Below are positions 20,382 to 28,950 of a stretch of DNA of 64,000 nt, piece after piece. The notes beneath the pieces were generated by a model. It saw nothing but the letters and a program-made list of their open reading frames with translations. It was not told the origin of the DNA and did not search any database. Position numbers and translations under genes: made by a program. Numbering within the stretch: the first letter of the stretch is position 1; each line of letters begins with the position of its first letter. The stretch covers positions 62,001 to 126,000 of the forward strand of contig NZ_JAAVJI010000012.1 in the NCBI RefSeq assembly GCF_012033695.1, in the 5' to 3' direction. Source of the DNA: Pseudomonas quercus. Its GTDB lineage: Bacteria > Pseudomonadota > Gammaproteobacteria > Pseudomonadales > Pseudomonadaceae.

Positions 20382-21451
20382 TGCGCAGCCTCCTCAGCAA
20401 CTTCCACTTGCATGTCCGGGTGCAGCAACTGCCCACCTGCCACCACCACCTTATCGCCTGCAGCCAGGCCCTCGGTGATCACGACCTTGCCGGTGAGGTA
20501 ACGGCCTACGGCAACCTTGTGCAAGCTGACTTTGTTGTCCTTGAGCAGCCACACGGCGGGGTCGTGTATGTCCTTGGTGAGGGCCGACCACGGCAGCTCT
20601 ATAGCCTGCCGAGAAGGGGCCATCAGCGTTCCGCTGACCACCGACCCCAGGTGCATGCGCGCGGGGAGCGCTTCGAGCGCGACTTTTACCTGCAAGGTGC
20701 CGGTCTGGGCTGAGACGGTAGGCGTGACTTCACGCACCTTGCCTTGAACAGTTACGGTCGGGTCTTCGAGCAGCCGCACCGTGATAGGCGCGTCGCTGGC
20801 AGGTTTCACGGGCAAGGCTTCGTAGACATTGAATACGGCATCGCGCTGGCCATCTCGCGCTAACCCGAACATGGGCTGTGTGGCCTGCACTACCTGGCCT
20901 ACCTCAGCCTGCCGTGCAGTGATCACACCGGCTGCGTCTGCCACCAGTTCGGTATAACCCAGTTGCTCACGGGCATTGGCAAGTTCAGCACGGGCTGCCG
21001 CCAAGGCACTCTGGCTGCTTTTAAGTGCGGCTTGCGCGGAGTCGTATTCGCTGCGGCTGGTATAGCCCTTGGGTAACAGTTTGGCCTGGCGCTCGAACGC
21101 CAGGCTGGCCTGTGTGACCTGGGCTTGCTGGGCGCCTACAGCAGCCGTTGCCGACTCCACGTTGATCTGGAGGTCTTTAGGGTCCAGGCGGGCGAGCACC
21201 TGGCGAGGGCTTACCCTGTCCCCCACCTCCGCCGTGCGCTGGATGATCTTGCCGCCTACACGAAACGACAATTGGGTTTGCACACGTGCCTGCACATCAC
21301 CCGACACCTCAACCTTGGGTGTGAAATCCACAGCCTTTACGGTCTGTACCTTCACCCGAGGCCGTTCGGGCTCAGGGGCGGGCTTTTCGCCACAGCCACA
21401 CAGCACTGCCATCACCACCCAAGCGGTTATCCTGCCCCACGCGCGCGTCAT
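20378..21451 (-). CDS. triA: RND efflux periplasmic adaptor, TriA-like lipoprotein
   Basis: First membrane-fusion protein of the pump, 357 residues from the ATG at 21451. That start has AAGGAG 5 bases upstream and gives the signal MTRAWGRITAWVVMAVLCGC with a lipobox cysteine; a longer reading to 21532 would bury the signal. It has the RVGGKIIQRTAEVGDRVSPR lipoyl half and a coiled hairpin near residues 90-160. It is transcribed first in triABC. A short palindrome lies 90 bp upstream. Confidence 0.87.
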   Translation of the reverse strand: MTRAWGRITAWVVMAVLCGCGEKPAPEPERPRVKVQTVKAVDFTPKVEVSGDVQARVQTQLSFRVGGKIIQRTAEVGDRVSPRQVLARLDPKDLQINVESATAAVGAQQAQVTQASLAFERQAKLLPKGYTSRSEYDSAQAALKSSQSALAAARAELANAREQLGYTELVADAAGVITARQAEVGQVVQATQPMFGLARDGQRDAVFNVYEALPVKPASDAPITVRLLEDPTVTVQGKVREVTPTVSAQTGTLQVKVALEALPARMHLGSVVSGTLMAPSRQAIELPWSALTKDIHDPAVWLLKDNKVSLHKVAVGRYLTGKVVITEGLAAGDKVVVAGGQLLHPDMQVEVAEEAAQ

Positions 21452-21540
21452 GCACACTCCTTGCACGAGATTTTTGTGGTGCAACTGTAACCGATTGTGG
21501 AGGCGTGATTGTGGCTTTGCGCGAAGCATCATGCCTACAA

Positions 21541-21563
21541 GGCCTGTGCTATACGCACGGGCC
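21541..21563. promoter_or_regulatory. Palindrome upstream of triABC
   Basis: Arms GGCCTGTGC (21541-21549) and GCACGGGCC (21555-21563) pair over nine positions with one G-U in RNA, around a TATAC loop. It lies between the metQ stop and the triA start and has no T-run, so an operator or an mRNA hairpin is as likely as a terminator for metQ. Confidence 0.35.
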
Positions 21564-21601
21564 CTGTAGGTGCCTGTAAAGTAGGCAGATAGAGAAGAAG
21601 C

Positions 21602-22387
21602 TTAGAAGGCGGGAAGTACCGCGCCGTTGTACTTTTTCTCGATGAAGGCTTTGACTTCAGGCGAGGTCAAGGCCTTGGCCAGCTTCTGGATGGCATCGCT
21701 GTTCTTGTTGTCCGGGCGGGCAACCAGGTAGTTCACGTAAGGCGAGTCGCTGCCTTCGATCACCAGCGCGTCCTTGGCAGGGTTCAGCCCGGCTTCCAGC
21801 GCATAGTTGGTGTTGATCATGTCCAGGTCAACTTCATTAAGCACGCGCGGCAGCATGGCCGATTCCAGCTCCTTGAACTTCAGGTTCTTGGTGTTGGTGG
21901 CGATGTCCTTGGGGGTAGCCAGGGCATTGCTAGGGTCTTTGAGGGTGATCAGGCCAGCCTTTTGCAGCAGCAGCAAGGCACGGCCACTGTTGCTGCCTTC
22001 GTTAGGAATGGCCACGGTAGCGCCATCCTTGAGGTCAGCCAGGCTTTTCACTTTCTTGGAGTAACCGCCGAAGGGCTCCACGTGAACGCCGACCACGGTT
22101 TCCAGGTGAGTGCCTTTGCCTTCATTGAAGCTGGTCAGGTAAGGCAGGGTCTGGAAATAGTTCGCGTCCAGGCGTTTCTGGTCAACCTGCACGTTAGGCT
22201 GCACATAGTCGGTGAACACCTTGATTTCCAGGTCCACACCTTCCTTGGCCAGCGTAGGTTTTACCAGCTCCAGAATTTCCGCGTGAGGAATAGGCGTAGC
22301 CGCTACGACTAGCTTCTCACCTGCATGGGTAAGACCTGCAACGGACAAAGCGGCAGCGAATGCGGAAAACAGTAAAGCCTTTTTCAT
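21602..22387 (-). CDS. metQ: MetQ/NlpA-family substrate-binding protein
   Basis: A second methionine-type receptor, 261 residues, with signal MKKALLFSAFAAALSVAGLTHA and no lipobox cysteine. Family signatures are FTDYVQPNVQVDQKRLDANYFQTLPYL and IPNEGSNSGRALLLLQKAGLI. It has no adjacent ATPase or permease, so it may share the metNI-like genes at 14.5-16.2 kb or use another copy elsewhere. The start has AAGGA upstream. It lies 94 bp after the sigma-54-activator-like gene on the same strand. Confidence 0.9.
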   Translation of the reverse strand: MKKALLFSAFAAALSVAGLTHAGEKLVVAATPIPHAEILELVKPTLAKEGVDLEIKVFTDYVQPNVQVDQKRLDANYFQTLPYLTSFNEGKGTHLETVVGVHVEPFGGYSKKVKSLADLKDGATVAIPNEGSNSGRALLLLQKAGLITLKDPSNALATPKDIATNTKNLKFKELESAMLPRVLNEVDLDMINTNYALEAGLNPAKDALVIEGSDSPYVNYLVARPDNKNSDAIQKLAKALTSPEVKAFIEKKYNGAVLPAF

Positions 22388-22481
22388 GGAGGGTCCTTAT
22401 TGGTCGAAGTGCCGTTAGGCTGGCATGACCACGACAATACGCAATTCCCTTATGCCATTGAAATATCTTTTTCATAGCTGC

Positions 22482-23429
22482 TTATGAATTATTCTCAAGC
22501 ACAGCCGTATAGTGCTGCAGCAATGCCAATGCCGCTGCTTTTTCGCCCTTCGCTGACACCTTTATGCACTGTGCCAGATGATGTTCCAGGGCCGCCAAGT
22601 GGTTCCCTACCCCTGCCTGGTTAAGGTGATGGGGCAGAATGTCATCACCTTCACTGATCAGCAGTGCAAAGTGCACCACGTTCTCCAGTTCTCGTGTGTT
22701 GCCTGGCCAGGCATGGGCCAATAACAACTGCGCTGCGCCTTCGCTGAACGCTGGAACAGGCAGGCTGAGGCGGTGGCTGTACACGCCAAGAAAATAATCG
22801 GCAAGTGCCAGAATATCACCTGGCCGTTCACGCAAGGCAGGAAGCACAAGCCGGCCTTCATTCAGGTAGCGCCATAACTGCTCATTGAACTTGCCAGCCG
22901 CTACGGCACGGCTCAGGTCGATACTGGACGCTGCAACCAAGCGCACGTCCACAGGTGTGGGTTGCGCAGCTCCCAGGCGTATCACCTCATGGTTTTCCAG
23001 GGCGTCGAGCAAGGCCGCCTGGATGGTCAGTGGCAAGTCAGCAATTTCATCCAGGTAAAGGGTGCCGCCGTTGGCTGAACCAAACCAGCCCGCTCGGCTG
23101 GCGGCAGACCCCGGCGAGGCACCTGGGGCATGCCCGAACAGTTCGGCTTGCGCGTAAGCGGGGCTAAGGGCACCGCAATTAACCGATACAAACAGGCCGG
23201 TACGATCGCTGGCCTTGTGCAGATGCCGGGCGAGCAACTCTTTGCCTGTGCCGGTCTCGCCATGAATCAACACAGGCAGTGTGCTAGGTGCCAAGGCCTC
23301 CAGGCGCTCGCGTAAGGCTTTGGAGCGTGGGTCTACGAACACCAGCGCCTTGGCACGAATGCTCAAGGGGCTGCGGTCTGCATCCGGGAACGTTAGCAAG
23401 GGAAGGCCTGTAGCGGCGCTCAAACTCAT
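22482..23429 (-). CDS. Sigma-54-activator-like AAA+ protein with degenerate contact loop
   Basis: A 315-residue AAA+ protein of the bacterial enhancer-binding class (SfnR/NtrC-like). Walker A is GETGTGKE at residues 57-64 and Walker B is GGTLYLDEIADL near 121-132. The GAFTGA loop that normally touches sigma-54 is replaced by GASPGS at about 103-108, and the sensor region reads FNEQLWRYLN instead of the usual FREDLYYRLN. The last 40 residues show no Fis-type helix-turn-helix. I chose the ATG at 23429 because GGAG lies about 8 bases upstream. SfnR proteins control organosulfur use, which suits the context, but this copy may not activate sigma-54 transcription in the usual way. Confidence 0.82.
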   Translation of the reverse strand: MSLSAATGLPLLTFPDADRSPLSIRAKALVFVDPRSKALRERLEALAPSTLPVLIHGETGTGKELLARHLHKASDRTGLFVSVNCGALSPAYAQAELFGHAPGASPGSAASRAGWFGSANGGTLYLDEIADLPLTIQAALLDALENHEVIRLGAAQPTPVDVRLVAASSIDLSRAVAAGKFNEQLWRYLNEGRLVLPALRERPGDILALADYFLGVYSHRLSLPVPAFSEGAAQLLLAHAWPGNTRELENVVHFALLISEGDDILPHHLNQAGVGNHLAALEHHLAQCIKVSAKGEKAAALALLQHYTAVLENNS

Positions 23430-23468
23430 GGGTTCACTCCTGCCCTGCCTGCTTGGCAAAGGGCGACA

Positions 23469-24050
23469 TCATGCACGGCGGAGCGCGCTGCGTTGGGCGC
23501 GGTTTTGCAGGCGATACAGATAGGCAAAACCTTGCTCCCAGCGGCGATGGCCAGACTTCACGTTGATATGTCCTGCACCTGTCAGTACGCCTGCTTCGGC
23601 GCCCCAGTCTCTGGCCATGTCTAGCGCACGGGCGACTGTTACGGCAGGGTCATTGTCCGAAGCGACCACCTGGCTTGGGAAGGGCAGCAGGTTGCGCGGC
23701 ACAGGAGCGAAGTTGGCCAATGCAGCAGGTCGGTTAGGCCGCTCCACATCTGCTGGCGCTACCAGTAGTGCGCCCCGTACACGTTGCAGCAAGTGGGCGG
23801 GAGCTTTCGCCGCCCAGTGCGCCACCGTGATGCAGCCCAGGCTATGAGCAATGATCACCGTAGGTTGGCTGCTTCGTTCAATGGCGTGGTGAAGTGCCGC
23901 TAACCAGTCGTCGCGATGGGGCGTCATCCAGTCGGCTTGTTCGAGCCAGTCGCTGTGAGGCAAGGTCACATGCCAGTGGTATTGCCAATGCTCCGACGAC
24001 GACCCTTGCCAGCCGGGAACGATCAGGTATCGAATGGATTCAGTACGCAT
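23469..24050 (-). CDS. RBBP9/YdeN-family serine hydrolase
   Basis: A 193-residue cytoplasmic alpha/beta hydrolase. The N-terminal VPGWQGSSSEHWQYHW is diagnostic of this family, with the nucleophile Ser70 in IIAHSLGC and a late histidine in GAGHINVKSGH. The substrate is unknown for most members. It is transcribed toward the sigma-54-like gene, 39 bp away, so the two may share an mRNA. Confidence 0.87.
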   Translation of the reverse strand: MRTESIRYLIVPGWQGSSSEHWQYHWHVTLPHSDWLEQADWMTPHRDDWLAALHHAIERSSQPTVIIAHSLGCITVAHWAAKAPAHLLQRVRGALLVAPADVERPNRPAALANFAPVPRNLLPFPSQVVASDNDPAVTVARALDMARDWGAEAGVLTGAGHINVKSGHRRWEQGFAYLYRLQNRAQRSALRRA

Positions 24051-24156
24051 GATGGCATCTCCTGCCCCTGTCTGCTTTCATGAGACGAGTATAGGGATCC
24101 ACCATATATACGTTAAGGAATAAGAAGCTATTTATTAATAACCAGGAATGCTAACA

Positions 24157-24633
24157 ATGAAAACCCTGACACAGTACCTGGGGGACTACGCCGCTTATCA
24201 CCGAGACCCCCGCAACGTTGCGACCCACTTTATCGGCATTCCATTTATCGTATTGGCGGTCGCGGTGCTGCTTTCCCGGCCTCATTGGCATGGCCTTTCT
24301 CCGGCTGTACTGGTGATGCTAGCCACTAGTGCGTTCTATATCCGGTTGGATAAGCCTTTGGGCTTTCTAATGGCGGCCATTCTCGGCCTTAGCCTGTGGT
24401 TCGGCCATGCCGTGGCCCTATTGTCCACCACACCCTGGCTGATCATCGGTATCGGGATGTTTGTGATTGGTTGGGCTATCCAGTTTCTGGGGCACCATTA
24501 CGAAGGTCGAAAGCCTGCGTTTATCGATGACCTCAGCGGGCTGTTGATTGGCCCGCTGTTTGTGGTGGTGGAATTTGGCTTCCTGCTGGGGTTAGGCGCC
24601 GAACTCAAGGGGCAGATCGAACTGGCCGAGTAA
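24157..24633 (+). CDS. DUF962/Mpo1-like membrane protein
   Basis: A 158-residue protein with four hydrophobic segments. It opens TLTQYLGDYAAYHRDPRNVATHFIGIP, matching the Mpo1/YGL010w family (DUF962), whose yeast member is an Fe-dependent dioxygenase acting on 2-hydroxy fatty acids. The conserved histidines are visible: H in YHRDPRN and THFIG, and GHHYEGRKPAF later. The ATG at 24157 is 8 bases after AGGAA; another ATG at 24148 is in frame but overlaps the ribosome site. It converges on cysA with 7 bp between. Confidence 0.85.
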   Translation: MKTLTQYLGDYAAYHRDPRNVATHFIGIPFIVLAVAVLLSRPHWHGLSPAVLVMLATSAFYIRLDKPLGFLMAAILGLSLWFGHAVALLSTTPWLIIGIGMFVIGWAIQFLGHHYEGRKPAFIDDLSGLLIGPLFVVVEFGFLLGLGAELKGQIELAE

Positions 24634-24640
24634 GGCGCTG

Positions 24641-25612
24641 TTACCTGCTTTTAGGCTTGAAGAACAGCGTATCGCCTTTGTTCAGGCCTGAAAGGCTGTC
24701 GTGGTCCTTTACCACTTCGGCTTCGATCAGCTCATCCTGGCCTTCCATTTTCAGCGTGATCCGCGTGGTTGCGCCAAGCGGGCGAATATCGCGCACCTGG
24801 GCGGCATGGTGCGCGTCCAAGGCTGAACGCGACAACGCCACTTCATGGGGGCGAAACTGCATTGGCTGGTCCTGGCCCAGGTGCAAGCGGTTGGAGTCGC
24901 CCAGGAAGTGGTACACGAAATCGCTGGCCGGTTGTTCGTACACTTCGCCAGGCGAGCCGATCTGCTCGATCACGCCCTTGTTCATCACCACGATGCGATC
25001 CGCGACTTCCATGGCTTCTTCCTGGTCATGTGTCACAAACACAGACGTCAGGTTGATCTCCTCGTGCAAGCGGGCCAACCAGCGACGCAGCTCTTTACGT
25101 ACCTTGGCATCCAGTGCGCCGAAGGGCTCATCCAGCAGCAGCACCTTGGGTTCCACCGCCAGGGCGCGGGCCAGGGCAATACGCTGCCGCTGGCCACCGG
25201 AAAGCTGCTCGGGGTAGCGGTCGGCTAGCCAATCCAGCTGCACCATGCTCAGTAACTCATGCACCTTTTCAGCAATCTTCGCCTCGCTTGGCCGCTCATG
25301 CTTGGCCTTCATCCGAAGGCCGAACGCTACGTTGTCGAACACGCTCATATGCCGGAACAAGGCGTAATGCTGAAACACGAAGCCCACATTGCGATCCCGC
25401 ACATCATGGCCGGACACGTCTTCACCGTGGAACACGATGCTGCCTTGGTCCGGGGTTTCCAAGCCAGCAATGATGCGTAGGAGCGTGGTCTTGCCACACC
25501 CTGACGGCCCTAGCAGGGCGACCAGTTCGCCGCTGCGGATGTCCAGGTCGATACGGTCCAGGGCCTGGAACTGGTTGAAACGCTTGCTGACGTTACGTAC
25601 TTCGATGGACAT
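24641..25612 (-). CDS. cysA: Sulfate/thiosulfate ABC transporter, ATP-binding protein
   Basis: Powers sulfate uptake. 323 residues: Walker [10 protein letters not shown], signature LSGGQRQR, Walker [21 protein letters not shown], switch [15 protein letters not shown]. The C-terminal ~90 residues form the TOBE-like regulatory part. E. coli CysA is 365 residues, and the pseudomonad form is commonly shorter. It is the last gene of the oscA-sbp-cysTWA cluster, 3 bp after cysW. Confidence 0.94.
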   Translation of the reverse strand: MSIEVRNVSKRFNQFQALDRIDLDIRSGELVALLGPSGCGKTTLLRIIAGLETPDQGSIVFHGEDVSGHDVRDRNVGFVFQHYALFRHMSVFDNVAFGLRMKAKHERPSEAKIAEKVHELLSMVQLDWLADRYPEQLSGGQRQRIALARALAVEPKVLLLDEPFGALDAKVRKELRRWLARLHEEINLTSVFVTHDQEEAMEVADRIVVMNKGVIEQIGSPGEVYEQPASDFVYHFLGDSNRLHLGQDQPMQFRPHEVALSRSALDAHHAAQVRDIRPLGATTRITLKMEGQDELIEAEVVKDHDSLSGLNKGDTLFFKPKSR

Positions 25613-25615
25613 GGC

Positions 25616-26488
25616 TTATTCCTCCGCGGCGCTGTGGCGCAGGCGGTTAATACGGCTTTCGCTCCACTGCTTGAGCAGCAGAATGAACAGGGCGAGGGCC
25701 AGCAGAAGGCTGGCTACGGCGAAGGCAGCAACATGGTTGTATTCGTTGTAGAGAATTTCCACGTGCAGCGGCAAGGTGTTGGTCACCCCTCGAATATGGC
25801 CGGACACTACGGACACGGCGCCGAATTCACCCATGGCCCGTGCCGTGCACAGCACCACGCCATAGATCAGGCCCCAGCGGATGTTAGGCAGCGTGACATG
25901 CCAGAACATTTGCCAGCCATTGGCGCCCAGCAGGCGTGCAGCTTCTTCCTCCTGGGTACCCTGTTCCTGCATCAGCGGAATCAGCTCACGTGCGACGAAA
26001 GGCACGGTTACGAAAATGGTGGCCAGTACGATGCCTGGCAAGGCAAAGACAATCTGGATGTCGTGGTCTGACAGCCAGGGCCCCAGCACGCCACGGGCCC
26101 CAAACATCAGTATGTAAACCAAGCCGGCAATAACAGGCGATACCGAGAACGGCAAGTCGATCAGCGTGATCAGGAGGCTTTTGCCACGAAATTCATATTT
26201 GCTGGCACACCAGGCGGCGCTCACGCCGAATACCAGGTTCAGCGGTACCGAGATCGCGACGGCCAGTACGGTCAGTTTCAAGGCGCTGAGCGCATCAGGT
26301 TCCAGCATGGCGCTGAAAAAGGTACCCGCGCCTGCTTTAAGGGCCTGGGACACTACGATAAACAGTGGCAACAGCAAAAACAGTGCAAAAAACAACCAGG
26401 CCAGGGTGATAAGCACCCTTCTGGCTACAGGGCTGCCACGCCGGGCAGCATTGGCCGCCTGTGCGGCCGAAACGGTCGAACTGGACAT
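25616..26488 (-). CDS. cysW: Sulfate ABC transporter, permease CysW
   Basis: One of two channel subunits, 290 residues. It has about six membrane helices and the docking loop [61 protein letters not shown] is highly typical of CysW. It is 10 bp after cysT and 3 bp before cysA, and is expected to be part of one CysB-controlled transcript, though no CysB site could be proved by eye. Confidence 0.94.
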   Translation of the reverse strand: MSSSTVSAAQAANAARRGSPVARRVLITLAWLFFALFLLLPLFIVVSQALKAGAGTFFSAMLEPDALSALKLTVLAVAISVPLNLVFGVSAAWCASKYEFRGKSLLITLIDLPFSVSPVIAGLVYILMFGARGVLGPWLSDHDIQIVFALPGIVLATIFVTVPFVARELIPLMQEQGTQEEEAARLLGANGWQMFWHVTLPNIRWGLIYGVVLCTARAMGEFGAVSVVSGHIRGVTNTLPLHVEILYNEYNHVAAFAVASLLLALALFILLLKQWSESRINRLRHSAAEE

Positions 26489-26498
26489 GGGCCTTTCC

Positions 26499-27317
26499 TC
26501 AAGGAGTTTCGATACGGCGCTGAAGCAGGTTGATCAGCAGCAGCAGGATGAACGACACCACCAGCATCAGCACACCAATGGCGGTAGCGCCGGTGTAGTC
26601 GTACTGGTCCAGCTTGACCATGATCAGCAGCGGCAGAATCTCGGTTTTCATCGGCATGTTGCCCGCGATGAAAATCACTGAGCCGTACTCTCCTACTCCG
26701 CGTGCGAAGGCCAGTGCAAAGCCGGTGAGCCAGGCCGGGAACAAGGCAGGGGCCAGGATGTGGCGAAACACCTGCCAAGGTTTTGCACCCAGGCAGGCCG
26801 CTGCCTCTTCAACCTCCCTGGGAATATCGGCCAGCACGGGCTGTACCGTACGCACCACAAAGGGCAGCGTTACGAAGGTAAGCGCCAGGGTGATACCCAA
26901 GGGGGTGTAGGCAATCTTGAAGCCCAGGCCCGTAGCGAATTGGCCTACCAGGCCATTGGGGGCGTAGAGGGCTGTTAACGCGATACCGGCTACCGCCGTA
27001 GGCAGCGCAAAAGGCAGATCGATCATGGCATCGATGATGCGCCGGCCTGGAAAGCTGTAGCGTACCAGCACCCAAGCCAGCAGTGTGCCCATCACGCCGT
27101 TGAGTAGCGCAGCGTACAGGGCTGTTGCGAAGCTGAGCTTGAGCGCGGCGAGCACGCGAGGGGCGCTGACAATGGCCCAGAACTGGTCAAGGCTTAGTTG
27201 CGCAGCATTGACGAACATGGCCCCGAGGGGGATCAGCACAATCAAACTGAGGTACACCAAGGTGTAGCCCAGCGTCAGCCCGAAGCCGGGTATGACGGGA
27301 GAGATCCGACGCGACAT
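26499..27317 (-). CDS. cysT: Sulfate ABC transporter, permease CysT (CysU)
   Basis: The other channel subunit, 272 residues. It has six hydrophobic segments and the docking loop [60 protein letters not shown] matches CysT/CysU. It lies 68 bp after sbp and pairs with CysW as a heterodimer in the inner membrane. Confidence 0.94.
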   Translation of the reverse strand: MSRRISPVIPGFGLTLGYTLVYLSLIVLIPLGAMFVNAAQLSLDQFWAIVSAPRVLAALKLSFATALYAALLNGVMGTLLAWVLVRYSFPGRRIIDAMIDLPFALPTAVAGIALTALYAPNGLVGQFATGLGFKIAYTPLGITLALTFVTLPFVVRTVQPVLADIPREVEEAAACLGAKPWQVFRHILAPALFPAWLTGFALAFARGVGEYGSVIFIAGNMPMKTEILPLLIMVKLDQYDYTGATAIGVLMLVVSFILLLLINLLQRRIETP

Positions 27318-27385
27318 AAAGGTCCTTGTGTTAAACGAACCGAGCCCGGGCTATACCCGGGCGCGTTCTTGCCAGTACCTGAAAA

Positions 27386-28396
27386 CTACTGGGCCTGGTA
27401 GATCTGGTCGAAGATCCCGCCATCGTTGAAGAACTTTGGCTGGGCAGTTTTCCAGCCGCCGAAGTCTTTGTCGATCGTCACCAGGTTCAGTGCCGGGAAC
27501 GTGGCCTCGTATTTTTTCGCCACTTCGGCGTTACGTGGGCGATAGAAGTTTTTCGCAGCAATTTCCTGCCCAGCTGGGCTATAGAGGTGCTCCAGGTAGG
27601 CCGTGGCAATGGCTGTATTGCCCTTTTTCTCTGCGTTCTTGTCTACAACGGCTACGGGAGGCTCGGCCAGTATCGACAGTGAAGGCGTTACGATGTCGAA
27701 CTTGTCAGCCCCACCGTCCTCTTTCAACGCCAAGTGCGCTTCGTTTTCCCAGGCTAGCAGCACATCGCCTTGGCCATTGTTGACAAAGGTAATGGTCGAG
27801 CCGCGGGCACCGGTGTCCAGTACAGGTACGTGCTTGAACAGCTGCTGCACATAGGCCTTGGCCTTGGCTTCATCACCGTTGTTGGCCTTCAGGCCATAGG
27901 CGTAGGCGGCCAGGAAGTTCCAGCGCGCACCACCCGAGGTTTTAGGGTTAGGGGTAATGACCGATACGCCATCTTTTACCAGGTCGCCCCAGTCTTTGAT
28001 GCCCTTGGGGTTGCCCTTGCGCACAAGGAATACAATGGTGGAGGTGTAGGGCGTGCTCGCCTCTGGCAGCCGCTTTTGCCAATCGGCAGGCAATTTCTTG
28101 CTCAGGTTGGCGATTTCATCGATATCGCCGGCCAGTGCCAGGGTTACCACATCGGCAGGCAAGCCATCGATCACCGACCTGCCCTGCTTGCCCGACCCGC
28201 CATGGGACTGCTGGATTTTTACAGCGTCATCCGGATGCTGCTGTTTCCAGTAGCTCACAAATTCCGCGTTGTATTCCTGGTACAGCTCCCGTGTGGGGTC
28301 GTAAGACACGTTCAGCAGTTCGTAATCCTTGGCAACAGCAGAGCCTGTGAACAGCGCAGCAGCCAAGGCGGCAAGCGCGTAACGGCGGGTGGACAT
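27386..28396 (-). CDS. sbp: Sulfate-binding protein
   Basis: Periplasmic receptor for sulfate or thiosulfate, 336 residues. A signal peptide ends near GSAVA, followed by [21 protein letters not shown], the signature of Sbp/CysP. The ligand loop [24 protein letters not shown] is intact. In pseudomonads Sbp is a major sulfur-starvation protein. It is 98 bp downstream of oscA and upstream of cysTWA. Confidence 0.95.
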   Translation of the reverse strand: MSTRRYALAALAAALFTGSAVAKDYELLNVSYDPTRELYQEYNAEFVSYWKQQHPDDAVKIQQSHGGSGKQGRSVIDGLPADVVTLALAGDIDEIANLSKKLPADWQKRLPEASTPYTSTIVFLVRKGNPKGIKDWGDLVKDGVSVITPNPKTSGGARWNFLAAYAYGLKANNGDEAKAKAYVQQLFKHVPVLDTGARGSTITFVNNGQGDVLLAWENEAHLALKEDGGADKFDIVTPSLSILAEPPVAVVDKNAEKKGNTAIATAYLEHLYSPAGQEIAAKNFYRPRNAEVAKKYEATFPALNLVTIDKDFGGWKTAQPKFFNDGGIFDQIYQAQ

Positions 28397-28494
28397 GGTG
28401 ATGCTCCTGATGGCAGCGCTTTATTAGGCTTTGTACGAAAAGTGGCTGCCAAAGGGCGGCGACTTCCGGTTGTCCGGTGGCCAGCGTTAAGCCT

Positions 28495-28677
28495 TTAGCT
28501 TGATTTAGGACCTGCCTGTTGCAGGCGGAATTTTTCCTTTCGCTCGATCTGTACGACCTGAGCGTTATGAACCGTGATCTCCACCGCGCCAAAACGCAGA
28601 TCACGCAACGCGCTCTGAATTTCTCGAAGAATCGCGGTTTCGTCCTGCCCGTCGACGCTACGCAGTGGTGCGCTCAT
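28495..28677 (-). CDS. oscA: OscA small sulfur-starvation protein (DUF2292)
   Basis: A 60-residue protein with the core ILREIQSALRDLRFGAVEITVHN followed by AQVVQIERKEKFRL, the DUF2292/OscA pattern. In Pseudomonas corrugata the oscA gene lies beside the sulfate transporter and is induced by sulfur limitation and chromate; the same layout is present here. Its biochemical role is not known. It is the first gene of the cluster. Confidence 0.88.
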   Translation of the reverse strand: MSAPLRSVDGQDETAILREIQSALRDLRFGAVEITVHNAQVVQIERKEKFRLQQAGPKSS

Positions 28678-28747
28678 GGTTAGCTCCTGAAAAAAGAATG
28701 GCCTGGTGCGGTACCCGGCATAGGCGCACTATAAAAGCGTGACTTTA

Positions 28748-28770
28748 TTCTTAAAAATAATATTTAAGAA
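28748..28770. promoter_or_regulatory. AT-rich inverted repeat between oscA and the desaturase gene
   Basis: A perfect 8-bp inverted repeat, TTCTTAAA (28748-28755) and TTTAAGAA (28763-28770), separated by aataata, within the very AT-rich divergent spacer 28678-28950. It is 71 bp upstream of the oscA start. A transcription-factor site (for example CysB-like) or promoter curvature element is plausible; the protein cannot be named from the sequence. Confidence 0.45.
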
Positions 28771-28950
28771 TTTTTATAGACTTAAAAGTAATAAAAAGAC
28801 CTTATGCGAATGAGGTTTAACGCTAGGAAATATCTACTTACCAAAGAATCGGCTTATCCCCGACCCTTCACCCCGGGTGGCTGGTGATTGCCTGGTATTA
28901 CCGATAGATTCAGCAGCGTTATTCAACACCTGACCGAGGCTTTTCCACCT

